Shown here piece after piece: positions 1-10,508 of a DNA stretch of 64,000 nucleotides. Made by a program: the position numbers and the translations under genes. The notes below the pieces were generated by a model. It was not told the origin of the DNA and did not search any database. It was given only the letters and a program-made list of their open reading frames with translations. Origin of the DNA: Neobacillus sp. YX16 (GTDB taxonomy: Bacteria > Bacillota > Bacilli > Bacillales > Cytobacillaceae); NCBI RefSeq assembly GCF_030123505.1, contig NZ_CP126115.1, forward strand, positions 256,501 to 320,500, read 5' to 3'. Each line of letters starts with the position of its first letter. Within the stretch, counting starts at the first letter, position 1.

Positions 1-1
1 T

Positions 2-115
2 GAAATAGCGATCGACAAGGAACTTTTGACAAAAGAAGAAGTTACGATCGAGCTATTTGTTTATTCCGCAAAGGACGGTTCCAAAACAGACATACTAACC
101 ATTCCAATTAAATAG
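2..115 (+). CDS. 3' end of an unidentified protein (partial)
   Basis: An open frame runs from the window edge to a TAG stop at 113-115 and gives the last 37 residues of a protein. The visible part is charged and beta-prone, with the end reading DILTIPIK. No family is recognisable from so short a tail. It converges on the ABC-F gene on the opposite strand, and the two are separated only by a terminator hairpin. A homologue of the full gene would be needed to name it. Confidence 0.5.
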   Translation, partial: EIAIDKELLTKEEVTIELFVYSAKDGSKTDILTIPIK

Positions 116-117
116 TA

Positions 118-154
118 AAAAGGGGCTTGGATATTGGTTATCCAAGTCCCTAGT
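118..154 (-). terminator. Rho-independent terminator of the ABC-F gene
   Basis: A hairpin with arms around GGACTTGGATA is followed, on the minus strand, by a run of six T. It sits directly after the minus-strand ABC-F stop codon. Confidence 0.7.
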
Positions 155-158
155 GTAT

Positions 159-2078
159 TTATTCTGCCAGTTCGGCCCATTCTTCCATTAGTTGTTCGAG
201 TTCGGTCTTTGCTTTTTCATTTTTTAAATTGATTTCAAGAACCTTCTCGTGGTCCTGAAATATTTCAGGCTCACATAGCGTTTCCTCGTACTCTTGGATA
301 AGTGCCTCCAGTTCTTCAATACGTAATTCAATTTCTTCTAATTTTCGCTTTCGCTGCCGCTCAAGCTTTTTACCTTCTTTATCCTGTTGGTAGGTATTTC
401 TTTCTTGTGCTTCACTTTGAGTTTGTTTCCTTGTGGTGCTTGCCATTTCTAAAGCCTTTAGCTCCGCTTCCTCAAGCTTTTTCTCTAAATAATAGTCATA
501 GTCACCAAGAAACTCAGAACTGCCGTACGCGCTAAGCTCCAGTACCTTTGTTGCAATTCTGTTAATAAAGTAGCGATCGTGTGATACAAAAATAATCGTA
601 CCTGGATAGTCGACTAAGGCATTCTCGAGAACTTCTTTACTATCTAGGTCAAGATGGTTAGTAGGCTCGTCCAATATTAGGACATTTGCTTTTTCTAGCA
701 TTAATTTGGCCAGTGCAAGTCTTGCCTTTTCACCGCCGCTTAATGTAGAAACAATTTTTAATACATCATCACCGGAAAACAGAAAGTTACCTAAGACAGT
801 TCGTATTTCCTTCTCGCTTTTTAACGGCCATTCATCCCATAGCTCATTTAGAACCCGCTTATTGGAGGTTAATTCTGCCTGCTCCTGGTCGTAGTATCCG
901 ATTGCTAGATTTGCACCATATTGAATCGAACCGGCTAAGGAAGGAAGTTTTTTTATTATCGTTTTTAGTAGAGTAGACTTACCGATTCCATTTGGACCAA
1001 CTAAGGCAATACTTTCACCACGGTAGGCACGAAAGGATATCTTCTCCGATACTTTTTGTCCTTCATATCCGACTGCGAGGTTATCTACAAAAAGAACATC
1101 ATTTCCCGTTTGTTTCTCTATTTCAAAAGAGAAGGTGGCAGATTTCTCGTCTCCTAATGGCCGGTCCACTAAGTCCATTTTCTCCAATTTTTTACGCCGG
1201 CTTTGAGCGCGCTTGGTCGTCGATGCACGCGCTAGGTTACGTTGGATAAAATCTTGAAGATCCGCAACTTCCTGCTGCTGCTTCTCATATACCTTTAAAT
1301 CACGCTCATAATTAGCCGCTTTTTGATCTAGATAAGAGCTATAGTTTCCGATGAATTTTTGAATTTGCCTCCGTGAAACTTCATAAACCTGTGTGACCAC
1401 TTTATCCAAGAAGTAGCGGTCATGGGACACGATTAAAATGGCCCCGTCATAGCCTTGTAAGTATTGCTCAAGCCACGTAAGTGTATCGATATCGAGATGG
1501 TTTGTAGGTTCATCCAAAATTAATATATCGGGCTTCGTTAAAAGAAGCTTACCTAATGCTAGACGTGTCTTCTGACCGCCGCTTAAGCTGGATATCATCA
1601 ATGAGCTGTTATGAAAATTTAAACCGTGGAGGATAGAGCGAATATCCGCTTCGTACTGATAACCGCCCTGTTCTTTAAATCTCACTTGCAGTTCATCATA
1701 TTCTTTTAAAATTCGTTCGTAGCGGGCATTATCCTCTATAGCGGCAGGATCCGACATCGAAATCTCAAGGTGTCGAAGTGTTTTTTCCATACTTCTAAGG
1801 GATTCGAAAACGGTTAACATTTCATCCCAAATCGACAAATTTGATTCTAATCCGGTATTCTGAGCTAAATAACCAATGCTTACTCCCTTTGGTTTAATAA
1901 TTTCTCCGCCATCATGGGACAGATGTCCGGCTATTATTTTCAATAATGTCGATTTTCCAGCACCGTTTCGCCCCACAAGTGCCACACGGTCCCGCGTTTG
2001 TAATTCTAGTTTTATATTCGATAAAATTAGGTCTGCACCATAGTATTTTGCTAGTTGATTCACTTGTAATAAAATCAT
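159..2078 (-). CDS. ydiF: ABC-F family ATPase, YdiF-like
   Basis: This 639-residue protein has two ABC ATPase cassettes and no membrane segments, the layout of ABC-F proteins that act on ribosomes. The first Walker A is GRNGAGKST (residues 36-44) and the second is GPNGIGKST. Both halves carry an LSGG signature (LSGGQ, LSGGE) and the Walker B block ILDEPTNHLD. A charged linker rich in R and K separates the cassettes, and a long C-terminal coiled coil ends the protein. Length matches Bacillus YdiF (about 640). The ATG is preceded by GAGGTGA at good spacing. Its place next to moaC and rex is the conserved Bacillus arrangement. Whether it gives antibiotic protection or regulates translation cannot be told from the sequence. 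Confidence 0.93.
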   Translation of the reverse strand: MILLQVNQLAKYYGADLILSNIKLELQTRDRVALVGRNGAGKSTLLKIIAGHLSHDGGEIIKPKGVSIGYLAQNTGLESNLSIWDEMLTVFESLRSMEKTLRHLEISMSDPAAIEDNARYERILKEYDELQVRFKEQGGYQYEADIRSILHGLNFHNSSLMISSLSGGQKTRLALGKLLLTKPDILILDEPTNHLDIDTLTWLEQYLQGYDGAILIVSHDRYFLDKVVTQVYEVSRRQIQKFIGNYSSYLDQKAANYERDLKVYEKQQQEVADLQDFIQRNLARASTTKRAQSRRKKLEKMDLVDRPLGDEKSATFSFEIEKQTGNDVLFVDNLAVGYEGQKVSEKISFRAYRGESIALVGPNGIGKSTLLKTIIKKLPSLAGSIQYGANLAIGYYDQEQAELTSNKRVLNELWDEWPLKSEKEIRTVLGNFLFSGDDVLKIVSTLSGGEKARLALAKLMLEKANVLILDEPTNHLDLDSKEVLENALVDYPGTIIFVSHDRYFINRIATKVLELSAYGSSEFLGDYDYYLEKKLEEAELKALEMASTTRKQTQSEAQERNTYQQDKEGKKLERQRKRKLEEIELRIEELEALIQEYEETLCEPEIFQDHEKVLEINLKNEKAKTELEQLMEEWAELAE

Positions 2079-2264
2079 TGTTTTTCACCTCAATTACTAA
2101 GTTAAGTGTACCTTATTCCAACAATGTCAGCAATAAAGTGTACTAGTTATGGGGAAAATAAGAGAATCATGTAAGAAAAAAATGTAAATTTCTTTATGCA
2201 TTCGCTCAAAGTTTCACAGACAAATAATAAAAAATAGTGTATTATTTTGTGGGAGGATTATATT

Positions 2265-2762
2265 ATGTCTGATTTTACTCATTTTAACGAAGAAGGAAGA
2301 GCTAAAATGGTGGATGTTAGCGATAAGCCAGAAACGGCCCGTACAGCACTTGCTCATTCCAGTATTACGGTTAGTCGAGAAATCTATGAAAAAATTACAA
2401 ATAATGATATGAAAAAAGGCGATGTTCTTGCTGTGGCTCAAGTGGCTGCGGTAATGGGAGCAAAGAAGACCTGGGATTTGATCCCCATGTGTCATCCTAT
2501 TTCTTTAACAGGGGTAAATATTTCTTTTTCATGGGAAAAGGAACATGATAGCGCATATACATTAAATATTGCCGCTGCTGTCAAAACAAAAGGAAATACA
2601 GGTGTTGAAATGGAAGCGTTAACAGCTGCATCCACATGTGCACTAACTGTTTATGACATGTGTAAAGCCGTCGATAAGGGTATGGTTATCGGAAAAACAT
2701 ATCTGGTTGAAAAAACTGGCGGAAAAAACGGAGATTTCCATAGGACGGAACAAATTAGATAA
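2265..2762 (+). CDS. moaC: Cyclic pyranopterin monophosphate synthase MoaC
   Basis: The 165-residue protein is full length for MoaC, which converts the MoaA product to cyclic pyranopterin monophosphate in molybdenum cofactor synthesis. The conserved blocks [15 protein letters not shown] and [26 protein letters not shown] helix are both present, including the Lys and His residues used in catalysis. The start is the ATG at 2265, with GGGAGG 8 bases upstream; an upstream in-frame extension lies on the wrong side of this site. It is followed closely by rex on the same strand and divergent from the ABC-F gene. Confidence 0.95.
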   Translation: MSDFTHFNEEGRAKMVDVSDKPETARTALAHSSITVSREIYEKITNNDMKKGDVLAVAQVAAVMGAKKTWDLIPMCHPISLTGVNISFSWEKEHDSAYTLNIAAAVKTKGNTGVEMEALTAASTCALTVYDMCKAVDKGMVIGKTYLVEKTGGKNGDFHRTEQIR

Positions 2763-2794
2763 ATGAACAAACTATTTATAGGGGGTGGGAGAAT

Positions 2795-3451
2795 ATGAGT
2801 AATGAGACGATGAAAATACCACAAGCGACAGCAAAACGGCTGCCCTTATATTATCGATTTTTAAAGAATCTACATTCTTCCGGTAAACAGAGGGTATCTT
2901 CTGCAGAATTAAGTGAGGCTGTGAAGGTGGATTCGGCAACCATTCGCCGGGATTTTTCTTATTTTGGAGCCTTAGGGAAAAAGGGATATGGCTATAATGT
3001 CAATTATTTATTAACTTTCTTTCGGAAAACATTAGATCAAGATGAATTAACTAAAGTAGCGTTAATTGGTGTAGGTAATCTTGGTACAGCCTTTTTAAAT
3101 TATAATTTTTTAAAAAATAATAATACAAAAATTGAATGTGCCTTTGATGTGGATCCGGATAAGATGGGAACAACGATTCGTGATGTACCAGTGTTTCATA
3201 TGGATGAGCTGGAGAAGGTTTTAAGCAATGATGATATTCATGTAGCCATTCTGACTGTACCTGCTCCCGTGGCACAAATGATTACCGATAGACTTGTAAA
3301 TTCTCATATTAAGGCAATCCTGAATTTTACTCCTGCCAGATTGAATGTGCCGCCATCCATTCGCGTTCATCATATTGACTTGGCTGTCGAACTACAATCA
3401 CTTATTTACTTCCTGAAGCACTACCCAACAGAGGAAACAACAGAAGAATAA
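2795..3451 (+). CDS. rex: Redox-sensing transcriptional repressor Rex
   Basis: Rex senses the NADH/NAD+ ratio and represses fermentation and anaerobic respiration genes. The 218-residue protein has the expected two parts: an N-terminal winged helix (residues 10-85, containing [15 protein letters not shown]) and a Rossmann fold beginning at [12 protein letters not shown], where GxGxxG binds NAD(H). The C-terminal helix that swaps between subunits is present. The ATG at 2795 has a GGGGGTGGGAG ribosome site. Gene order moaC-rex is the Bacillus order. A strong terminator follows. Confidence 0.95.
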   Translation: MSNETMKIPQATAKRLPLYYRFLKNLHSSGKQRVSSAELSEAVKVDSATIRRDFSYFGALGKKGYGYNVNYLLTFFRKTLDQDELTKVALIGVGNLGTAFLNYNFLKNNNTKIECAFDVDPDKMGTTIRDVPVFHMDELEKVLSNDDIHVAILTVPAPVAQMITDRLVNSHIKAILNFTPARLNVPPSIRVHHIDLAVELQSLIYFLKHYPTEETTEE

Positions 3452-3455
3452 GAGT

Positions 3456-3493
3456 AAAGACCTTTTCACGTATATAGTGAGAAGGTCTTTTTT
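3456..3493 (+). terminator. Terminator after rex
   Basis: Inverted arms AGACCTTTTCAC / GTGAGAAGGTCT are followed by TTTTTT. Confidence 0.85.
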
Positions 3494-3521
3494 GTCGAAT
3501 AAAAATAAAGAAGGAAACTTT

Positions 3522-3551
3522 ACGAGTGTAACAGTGTTATGTTACACTCGT
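3522..3551. promoter_or_regulatory. Palindromic operator in front of yhbD
   Basis: A perfect 11-bp inverted repeat (ACGAGTGTAAC / GTTACACTCGT, spacer 8) lies 20-50 bp upstream of yhbD. The encoded protein begins with a MerR-like helix-turn-helix, so autoregulation through this site is a reasonable inference. Confidence 0.6.
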
Positions 3552-3572
3552 TCTATGAAAGGGGTTTTCATG

Positions 3573-4196
3573 ATGAGTGAGGAGTTAATTTCAAAGAAGG
3601 ATTTGTTAGATTTAGCCGGAATATCTTATGGACAGTTATACAGATGGAAACGAAAAGACCTTATACCTGAGGATTGGTTTATCAGAAAATCAACATTTAC
3701 GGGTCAAGAGACATTTTTTCCAAAAGGTAAGATTTTAGAACGAATTAATAAAATTCAACATATGAAAGAAAACCTTTCATTAGATGAATTAGCTGATATG
3801 TTTTCACCGAATATAGCTGATTTACAACTGGAAAAGGATGAATTAGTAAAGCGTAACATTGTTTCAAATACAGTGCTTGATTATTATTTAGAAATAGAAA
3901 AGGGCGGACCTGCGTTTAATTTTTCACGAATCCTTGAAGTGTATGTTTTAGAAAAGCTGCTTCAGTCAGGTGAAATTAATTTGGATGAAGGGAAAATGCT
4001 GTTACAGGTTTTATTAGACAATAAGTCATTGATTAGGCAAAAGAACGCTGAATTGGTGTTCACCCGGAAATTAGGTGTTTCATCTTGTCTTTTACTAATT
4101 AATACTGAGAACTTCCAATTTGAACGGAGCACGAAAATAGTCGTCCAGCTATCGCTAATGGCATGCATGGAGGAAATAAAATCAAAATTATTATAA
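3573..4196 (+). CDS. yhbD: YhbD family DNA-binding protein (DUF4004)
   Basis: The protein is about 207 residues from the second of two adjacent ATG codons, which has the better spacing from AAAGGGG. The N-terminus contains a MerR-like helix-turn-helix (DLAGISYGQLYRWKRKDLIP) followed by a wing, and the rest is helical and of unknown fold. This is the DUF4004/YhbD family, known only as the first gene of yhbDEF in Bacillus. It is followed 12 bp later by two bactofilin-type genes, so it probably controls them. The perfect palindrome just upstream is a likely operator. Confidence 0.85.
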   Translation: MSEELISKKDLLDLAGISYGQLYRWKRKDLIPEDWFIRKSTFTGQETFFPKGKILERINKIQHMKENLSLDELADMFSPNIADLQLEKDELVKRNIVSNTVLDYYLEIEKGGPAFNFSRILEVYVLEKLLQSGEINLDEGKMLLQVLLDNKSLIRQKNAELVFTRKLGVSSCLLLINTENFQFERSTKIVVQLSLMACMEEIKSKLL

Positions 4197-4208
4197 AGGA
4201 GAATCAAA

Positions 4209-4928
4209 ATGGAGACGAAAAAAAGGGGAGACCTGCTTATAAATGGCTTTGGATCTTCAAATGGCGGATCGTTCAATTCGGTAAGTATTAATGGTAAAGG
4301 AACAGTTACTGGTGATGTGGAATGCTCGGATTTGGATGTTAATGGTTCGGGTTCTATAACTGGGAACGTTGTTGTGAATCATCATGCGCAGTTTAATGGA
4401 CACGGAAAGATTAAAGGCAATATGGAAAGTCAGTTTCTAACGGTTGAGGGGGGAGCGGGAGTTACAGGAAACTTGATAGTAAAGAAGCTGAAGGTATCAG
4501 GCAAAGCGAATGTCGGAGGGAAAATTAAAGGGGATGAAATAAAGATTAAAGGAAGGTTAACCGTGGGAGAAGATTGTGAAGCGGAAATGTTTAAGGCAGA
4601 ATCACAATTTACGATCGGCGGCTTGTTAAATGCTGATTTAATTGACATCACTATTTTTGCAGATTGTAGTGCAAAAGAGATAGGCGGTCAAACCATCCTA
4701 ATAAAGCAAAAAAACTCACTCCTGGGCTTCCTTAAACCTTTTGTACGTAATCAATTGAAATCGGAATGTATTGAAGGAGATAAAATTGAAATTGAAAACA
4801 CCAAGGCTGGGATGGTCCGTGGTAACCAAGTCGTAATAGGAGCTAATTGCGAAATTGAGGTAGTTGAATATTCCGGCGAATTTACAATGGATAAGAATTC
4901 GATTGTGAAAGACATCCGAAAGATCTAA
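4209..4928 (+). CDS. yhbE: Polymer-forming bactofilin-like protein YhbE
   Basis: A 239-residue protein built almost entirely of short beta repeats with Gly-Asn turns (for example VTGDVECSDLDVNGSGSITG), the pattern of the right-handed beta-helix in bactofilins, which self-assemble into filaments. No signal peptide or membrane segment is visible, so it is cytoplasmic. The ATG has AAAGGAG at 9 bases. It is 19 bp upstream of a clear paralogue, and both follow yhbD, so the three form an operon. Its cellular role in Bacillus is unknown; a role in envelope or spore structure is only inference. Confidence 0.88.
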   Translation: METKKRGDLLINGFGSSNGGSFNSVSINGKGTVTGDVECSDLDVNGSGSITGNVVVNHHAQFNGHGKIKGNMESQFLTVEGGAGVTGNLIVKKLKVSGKANVGGKIKGDEIKIKGRLTVGEDCEAEMFKAESQFTIGGLLNADLIDITIFADCSAKEIGGQTILIKQKNSLLGFLKPFVRNQLKSECIEGDKIEIENTKAGMVRGNQVVIGANCEIEVVEYSGEFTMDKNSIVKDIRKI

Positions 4929-4947
4929 GTGAAAGGTGGAAGTAAAA

Positions 4948-5658
4948 GTGGAAAAGGGTCAAAACCTAACGATTAACGGATCAGGAAATTACTCCGGGGG
5001 CCAATACGACAAAATTAGCATTAGGGGAGATGCCACGATTGTTTCTGATGTGGAATGTTCTACTTTCAATATCTATGGAACAAGTGAAGTGTTGGAAAAT
5101 GTTAAAACAAAGTCTGTAAAGGTCTTTGGTGAGGCAGAAGTAAAGGGGAATTTGGATTCAGAGGAAATGCTGATTATGGGGACTATGACAGTCGGCGGCA
5201 GGGCGGCTTTGAAGAAAATGAAAATACTCGGAACTCTTGACGTTGGTGAAAGCTTAACAGGAGATGAAGCAAATATTAAAGGAACGATATCTGCAGGCGG
5301 TGACGTTGAATATGAAACCTTTGATTCATCAGGCGGCTTTGAAATTAAAGGTCTGCTTAATGCAGATAAAATTAATATTTCGTTACGGTTTGGGCAGAGT
5401 TTTGCAGGTGAAATTGGCGGCGGGTTAATCACGGTTAAGAAGAAGAGTAACACCCTACTGCCATTTGGAAAAGATACGGGGATGCTTACTGCCAAGGTTA
5501 TTGAAGGGGATATCGTTTACTTAGAAAATACAAAGGCAGATATCGTTCGCGGCAAAACAGTGAAAATCGGGGCAGGCTGTCAAATTGGAAGGGTTGAATA
5601 TTCAGCCGAACTGACACAGGACAAAAATTCAACGATAAAAACAAAGACAAAGCTTTAA
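4948..5658 (+). CDS. yhbF: Polymer-forming bactofilin-like protein YhbF
   Basis: A paralogue of the preceding gene: both share the NGSG N-terminal motif, the beta-helix repeat register, and a matching C-terminal block (VEYSAELTQDKNS here, VEYSGEFTMDKNS upstream). It is about 236 residues from the GTG at 4948, which is 8 bases after AAGGTGG; an in-frame GTG at 4936 overlaps that site. The two paralogues probably co-polymerise, by analogy with paired bactofilins. The operon ends here, and the 52-bp repeat array begins about 60 bp later. Confidence 0.85.
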   Translation: MEKGQNLTINGSGNYSGGQYDKISIRGDATIVSDVECSTFNIYGTSEVLENVKTKSVKVFGEAEVKGNLDSEEMLIMGTMTVGGRAALKKMKILGTLDVGESLTGDEANIKGTISAGGDVEYETFDSSGGFEIKGLLNADKINISLRFGQSFAGEIGGGLITVKKKSNTLLPFGKDTGMLTAKVIEGDIVYLENTKADIVRGKTVKIGAGCQIGRVEYSAELTQDKNSTIKTKTKL

Positions 5659-5720
5659 GAAAAAGGTCTTTAATCAATGGAAAAATTGAATAAAATGGTA
5701 GGAAAAGTAGTTTAGACCTC

Positions 5721-5922
5721 TTATAGTGCCCATGATTCCTGCTTTTTTTGTTTTACGGTCACTATAGAGCCCTTATAGTGCCCATGACTCCTACTATTCT
5801 GGTTTTACGGTCACTATAGAGCCCTTATAGTGACCACGACTCCTGCTTTATTGATTTTACAGTCACTATAGAGCCCTTATAGTGACCGTGGCACCTGCTT
5901 TTTTTGTTTTACGGTCACTATA
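5721..5922. repeat. Four tandem 52-bp repeats, each a hairpin
   Basis: Units begin at 5721, 5773, 5825 and 5877, an exact 52-bp period. Each begins TTATAGTG and ends GGTCACTATA, and contains a T-rich centre (CTGCTTTTTTTG or a variant). In the last unit the arms TATAGTGACCGT and ACGGTCACTATA are perfectly complementary over 12 bp; the first two units have CCC in place of the ACC of the left arm. The array lies between convergent operons. It contains no spacers and is not a CRISPR. Confidence 0.9.
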
Positions 5923-5962
5923 AAAACTACATTAAATTCATTGACTAATTCGTATTGACAAT

Positions 5963-5997
5963 AAAAGGTCTTTTCACATTAGTGAAAGGACCTTTTT
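5963..5997. terminator. Bidirectional terminator between yhbF and ydiK
   Basis: Arms AAAAGGTCTTTTCAC / GTGAAAGGACCTTTTT; T runs are present on both strands, fitting the convergent genes. Confidence 0.8.
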
Positions 5998-6005
5998 GCT
6001 TACGC

Positions 6006-6206
6006 TTATTTTTTGATTTGTTTTTTATATCTATTGTAAAAGAATATCATTCTTAAACCAGACCCGAAGTCAAAGGTGGCAAGGATAACGAGCAGGTAGC
6101 TGAAAAACCCCCAGCCGTTTAGTGTGACATCTTCGATTGCAAAATAGGTAAATAAGCAGCCAAGCACAATATAAATAATTCCGGATAACATGGGTGAACG
6201 TTTCAT
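6006..6206 (-). CDS. ydiK: YdiK-like small membrane protein (DUF4305)
   Basis: A 66-residue protein with two hydrophobic segments (residues about 7-25 and 33-52) and a basic C-terminus ending KKQIKK. It matches the size and position of Bacillus YdiK, next to ydiL and upstream of groES. Its ATG overlaps the stop codon of the upstream ydiL gene by ATGA, showing translational coupling. Function is unknown. Confidence 0.85.
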   Translation of the reverse strand: MKRSPMLSGIIYIVLGCLFTYFAIEDVTLNGWGFFSYLLVILATFDFGSGLRMIFFYNRYKKQIKK

Positions 6207-6925
6207 AAAAAGCCTCCGATAAAGTTTTGAATTGTTTCTGCCTTACGCATTAATTCAGTAATCTCATCTTTATAAACCGACTGCATGACGACAACTAATG
6301 TATTCATCGCAACATGGGCAAAAATCGGTACAAGGATATGTTTTGTTTTTACATAGAGAAATGCAAAAGTGAAGCCCATAGCTGAATAAAGCAGAATATG
6401 ATGCGGCTCCATATGAGCTAAGGCAAAAATGACCGAGCTGATTAGAGCGGATAAAAAAAAGTTAAAACGTTTATGAAGAGTACCGAAAATAATCTTCCGA
6501 AAGACAATCTCCTCTAATATGGGGCCAATTACAGAGCTGACTAAAATGGCGAGAGGGAAGGATTCAATAATAGTAAGGATTTGCTGGGTGTTTTCTGATC
6601 CCATTTCAACACCAATAAGCCGTTCAATATTAGCAGCGAGGGATTGGGCAAATAAGGCTAGGAAGACACCAATTACTGCCCAGACCGCAGAATAGCTAAA
6701 GGAACTGCTTCTATCATTCAGCGCAGGTTTCTTCATTTCTGCTCGTAATAAGAAGAGAATAATCACTAGTGCAAGGGTGAAGCTGAAAATTAACCAGTAG
6801 GGGACAACCAGACCTCGATCCATCCCTAAGTATCCAAATAGAAACATCAGCCCTGGAATTCCAATAAGGCTCGATAACTGCATTGCTATATAGACAATTA
6901 ATACTATCCAATATTCCCTTTTCAA
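6203..6925 (-). CDS. ydiL: CPBP family intramembrane protease-like protein YdiL
   Basis: A 240-residue protein with about seven or eight membrane segments and the motifs of the CPBP (CAAX protease and bacteriocin-processing, Abi) family: EEIVFRKIIFG gives the paired glutamates and arginine, ALAHMEPH the second motif, and HVAMNT the third. The glutamates and histidines form the metalloprotease site in the membrane. It sits directly upstream of and divergent from groES, as in B. subtilis. The substrate is not known. Confidence 0.9.
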   Translation of the reverse strand: MKREYWIVLIVYIAMQLSSLIGIPGLMFLFGYLGMDRGLVVPYWLIFSFTLALVIILFLLRAEMKKPALNDRSSSFSYSAVWAVIGVFLALFAQSLAANIERLIGVEMGSENTQQILTIIESFPLAILVSSVIGPILEEIVFRKIIFGTLHKRFNFFLSALISSVIFALAHMEPHHILLYSAMGFTFAFLYVKTKHILVPIFAHVAMNTLVVVMQSVYKDEITELMRKAETIQNFIGGFL

Positions 6926-7138
6926 ATTTTATATCTCCTTTTGAGAAGCCTTCTTGTTATTTTAACCTATAGTTCATTCTACTAATAATGGGAGGGTTGT
7001 TTCAATTTTAATGTTTATTTTAAAAAAAGAAGTATATTCCTGGGTGTAATTCACATACTTGTAAAGTTGTAAAAAATAATAAAAAATATCGCTTCATACT
7101 TGCAAATTTTTTTTGCATTGATTATTATAATAATTGTG

Positions 7139-7165
7139 TTAGCACTCATGTTAAGAGAGTGCTAA
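7139..7165. promoter_or_regulatory. CIRCE operator (HrcA site) upstream of groES
   Basis: TTAGCACTC (7139-7147), nine bases, then GAGTGCTAA (7157-7165): an exact match to the CIRCE consensus bound by the heat-shock repressor HrcA. A TATAAT lies just upstream at 7126-7131. Confidence 0.97.
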
Positions 7166-7205
7166 TAAGTCAGAATTACATATCTATTTGAGGAGGTTGT
7201 TTGAT

Positions 7206-7493
7206 TTGTTAAGACCATTAGGTGATCGTATTGTCATTGAGCTTGTTGAATCAGAAGAAAAAACTGCAAGCGGTATCGTTTTACCGGACTCTGCTAAGGA
7301 AAAGCCTCAAGAAGGAAAAGTAGTTGCCGTAGGTACTGGTCGTGTGCTTGAAAGTGGCGAACGCGTTGCTCTTGAAGTTTCTGTAGGCGATCGTATTATC
7401 TTCTCAAAATACTCAGGTACAGAAGTTAAGTTCGAAGGAAATGAATATTTAATTTTACGTGAAAACGATATCCTTGCTGTAGTAGGCGAGTAA
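7206..7493 (+). CDS. groES: Co-chaperonin GroES
   Basis: GroES caps the GroEL folding chamber. The 95-residue protein starts [14 protein letters not shown], contains the mobile-loop segment [19 protein letters not shown] and ends LAVVGE, all standard for the family. The start is a TTG at 7206, 9 bases after GGAGG; an upstream in-frame extension has no ribosome site and no family support. It lies under a CIRCE operator and 41 bp upstream of groEL, forming the usual heat-shock operon. Confidence 0.97.
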   Translation: MLRPLGDRIVIELVESEEKTASGIVLPDSAKEKPQEGKVVAVGTGRVLESGERVALEVSVGDRIIFSKYSGTEVKFEGNEYLILRENDILAVVGE

Positions 7494-7519
7494 TTTAAAA
7501 GATAGTTTAGATAATATGA

Positions 7520-9168
<1,649 letters not shown>

Positions 9169-9190
9169 AGGGTATAACAACCCTTTTGTA
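9169..9190 (+). terminator. Short groEL terminator supplied by the element
   Basis: AAGGGT / ACCCTT arms followed by TTT, immediately outside the att core and therefore inside the element. Confidence 0.5.
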
Positions 9191-9220
9191 TCAACGTTTA
9201 GACCATTATTTTTTAAAATA

Positions 9221-9240
9221 TGTCCTCGGTTTTGTCCTCG
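9221..9240. repeat. Left inner repeats, candidate integrase arm sites
   Basis: TGTCCTCG at 9221-9228 and 9233-9240, 12 bp apart. The same pair with the same spacing recurs at the right end (34099-34118). Confidence 0.65.
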
Positions 9241-9280
9241 TCTTGCAAAAGACGATAAACCATGACTAAATAAATATCAA

Positions 9281-10447
9281 CTATAGGAGAAGGCCTTTCA
9301 TCAGTTTGCTGAACTGTTGAGAGGTCTTTTCTTTCATGCTTTGAGTAACATGCGTATAAATAATCATTGTTGTTTTTGTGTCTGTGTGGCCCAACTGTTC
9401 CATGACCTCTTTAATATTTGCTCCAGCTTCAACCATTAACGATGCGTGTGTATGGCGGAATGAATGAGGAGTAATATTCTTCTCAATTCCTGCTTTCTTC
9501 AGCAGCCGTTTTAGCCTAGTCTCAACCACTTTCCTTAATTGTGGATGCCCATCCTCACGAGCAAAGATAAATCCATTGTCCTGGTAAATGATTCTGTTCT
9601 TTAATTTGATCTCGATCTGTCTAATCCGATGTTTCTTAAACATGCCGATTAGCATTTCATCTATGCTGATAGTCCGCACGGAGCCGCTTGTTTTGGGTGT
9701 TAGCAGCTCATATTTTTCAAAATTGTTTGTAGGGTTATAAAGTGTTTTGGTAATCCTTAGAGTTCCTTGATTATCGTCAAAATCAGTCCATTTTAGAGCC
9801 AATAATTCCCCTATTCTTACTCCAGTATAGGAAAGTACTGAAAAGATAATTTGGTCCATTTCGAGCCCATCAGATTTAGTTAATTTAAGAAAATGAGCAA
9901 GTTCTTCTTTTTCAAGAAAGATAATGTCCTCTTCCTCTTTCTCCAATTCCTCAACGGTCAGTTGCTTTTTAGGTATCCTAAAGTCTTCAGTAGGGTTGAT
10001 TTTCATTAATCCCTGTGTGACTGCTTTCCTAAATATCATCCGTCCACAAGCATGAATTCCGTCCATATAGTTGTGGCTATACTTCTCATTTAATTCTAAG
10101 ATCCGTTCTTCATACATTTTCTTTGTAATCTTACTAATTGGATATGGACCCCATACAGAGATAAAATGTTTCATTTCTTTTCCTCGAGCTCTTACACTGC
10201 TCACCTTTACTCCGCTGCGGGTATAGCTCTTTAACCAATCATGGGCGAAGGTCTCAAAAGGCATATTCGATTCCTTTGTGAAGGTTCCATTATCTTTCTG
10301 AAGTTCAACGAGGCGAGCAGCTGCTTTCGCATCTTTTTGTGTTTTAAAACCACCTTTTGATACTTCAATCCGTTTTTTAGTAAGCGGATCAATCCCTAAA
10401 TAAACATAATAGGTCCATGTTTTTCCACGTTGTTTAAATTTTGCCAT
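9281..10447 (-). CDS. int: Tyrosine recombinase / phage-type integrase
   Basis: This 388-residue enzyme would integrate and excise the element. The N-terminus (1-50) is an arm-binding, AP2-like domain; residues 60-165 form the SAM-like core-binding domain; the catalytic domain follows with Arg211 (TGVRIGELLAL), His328 and Arg331 (HSFRHTHASL), His354 (QLGH) and the nucleophile Tyr364 (MIIYTHVT). All expected catalytic residues are visible, so it is probably active. The gene lies about 110 bp from the attL core and reads toward it, the common arrangement. Translation probably starts at the ATG at 10447, preceded on the minus strand by AAAGGAGG. Confidence 0.95.
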   Translation of the reverse strand: MAKFKQRGKTWTYYVYLGIDPLTKKRIEVSKGGFKTQKDAKAAARLVELQKDNGTFTKESNMPFETFAHDWLKSYTRSGVKVSSVRARGKEMKHFISVWGPYPISKITKKMYEERILELNEKYSHNYMDGIHACGRMIFRKAVTQGLMKINPTEDFRIPKKQLTVEELEKEEEDIIFLEKEELAHFLKLTKSDGLEMDQIIFSVLSYTGVRIGELLALKWTDFDDNQGTLRITKTLYNPTNNFEKYELLTPKTSGSVRTISIDEMLIGMFKKHRIRQIEIKLKNRIIYQDNGFIFAREDGHPQLRKVVETRLKRLLKKAGIEKNITPHSFRHTHASLMVEAGANIKEVMEQLGHTDTKTTMIIYTHVTQSMKEKTSQQFSKLMKGLLL

Positions 10448-10508
10448 TTTAAAAATACCTCCTTTGGTTTTCTTAAAGATTGAAAAGGTTACTTATAGTT
10501 TAGGAGGA

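Noticed and set aside
5721..5922. Tandem repeats that could suggest a CRISPR array
   Set aside because: The units are contiguous 52-bp copies with no variable spacers and no cas genes nearby.
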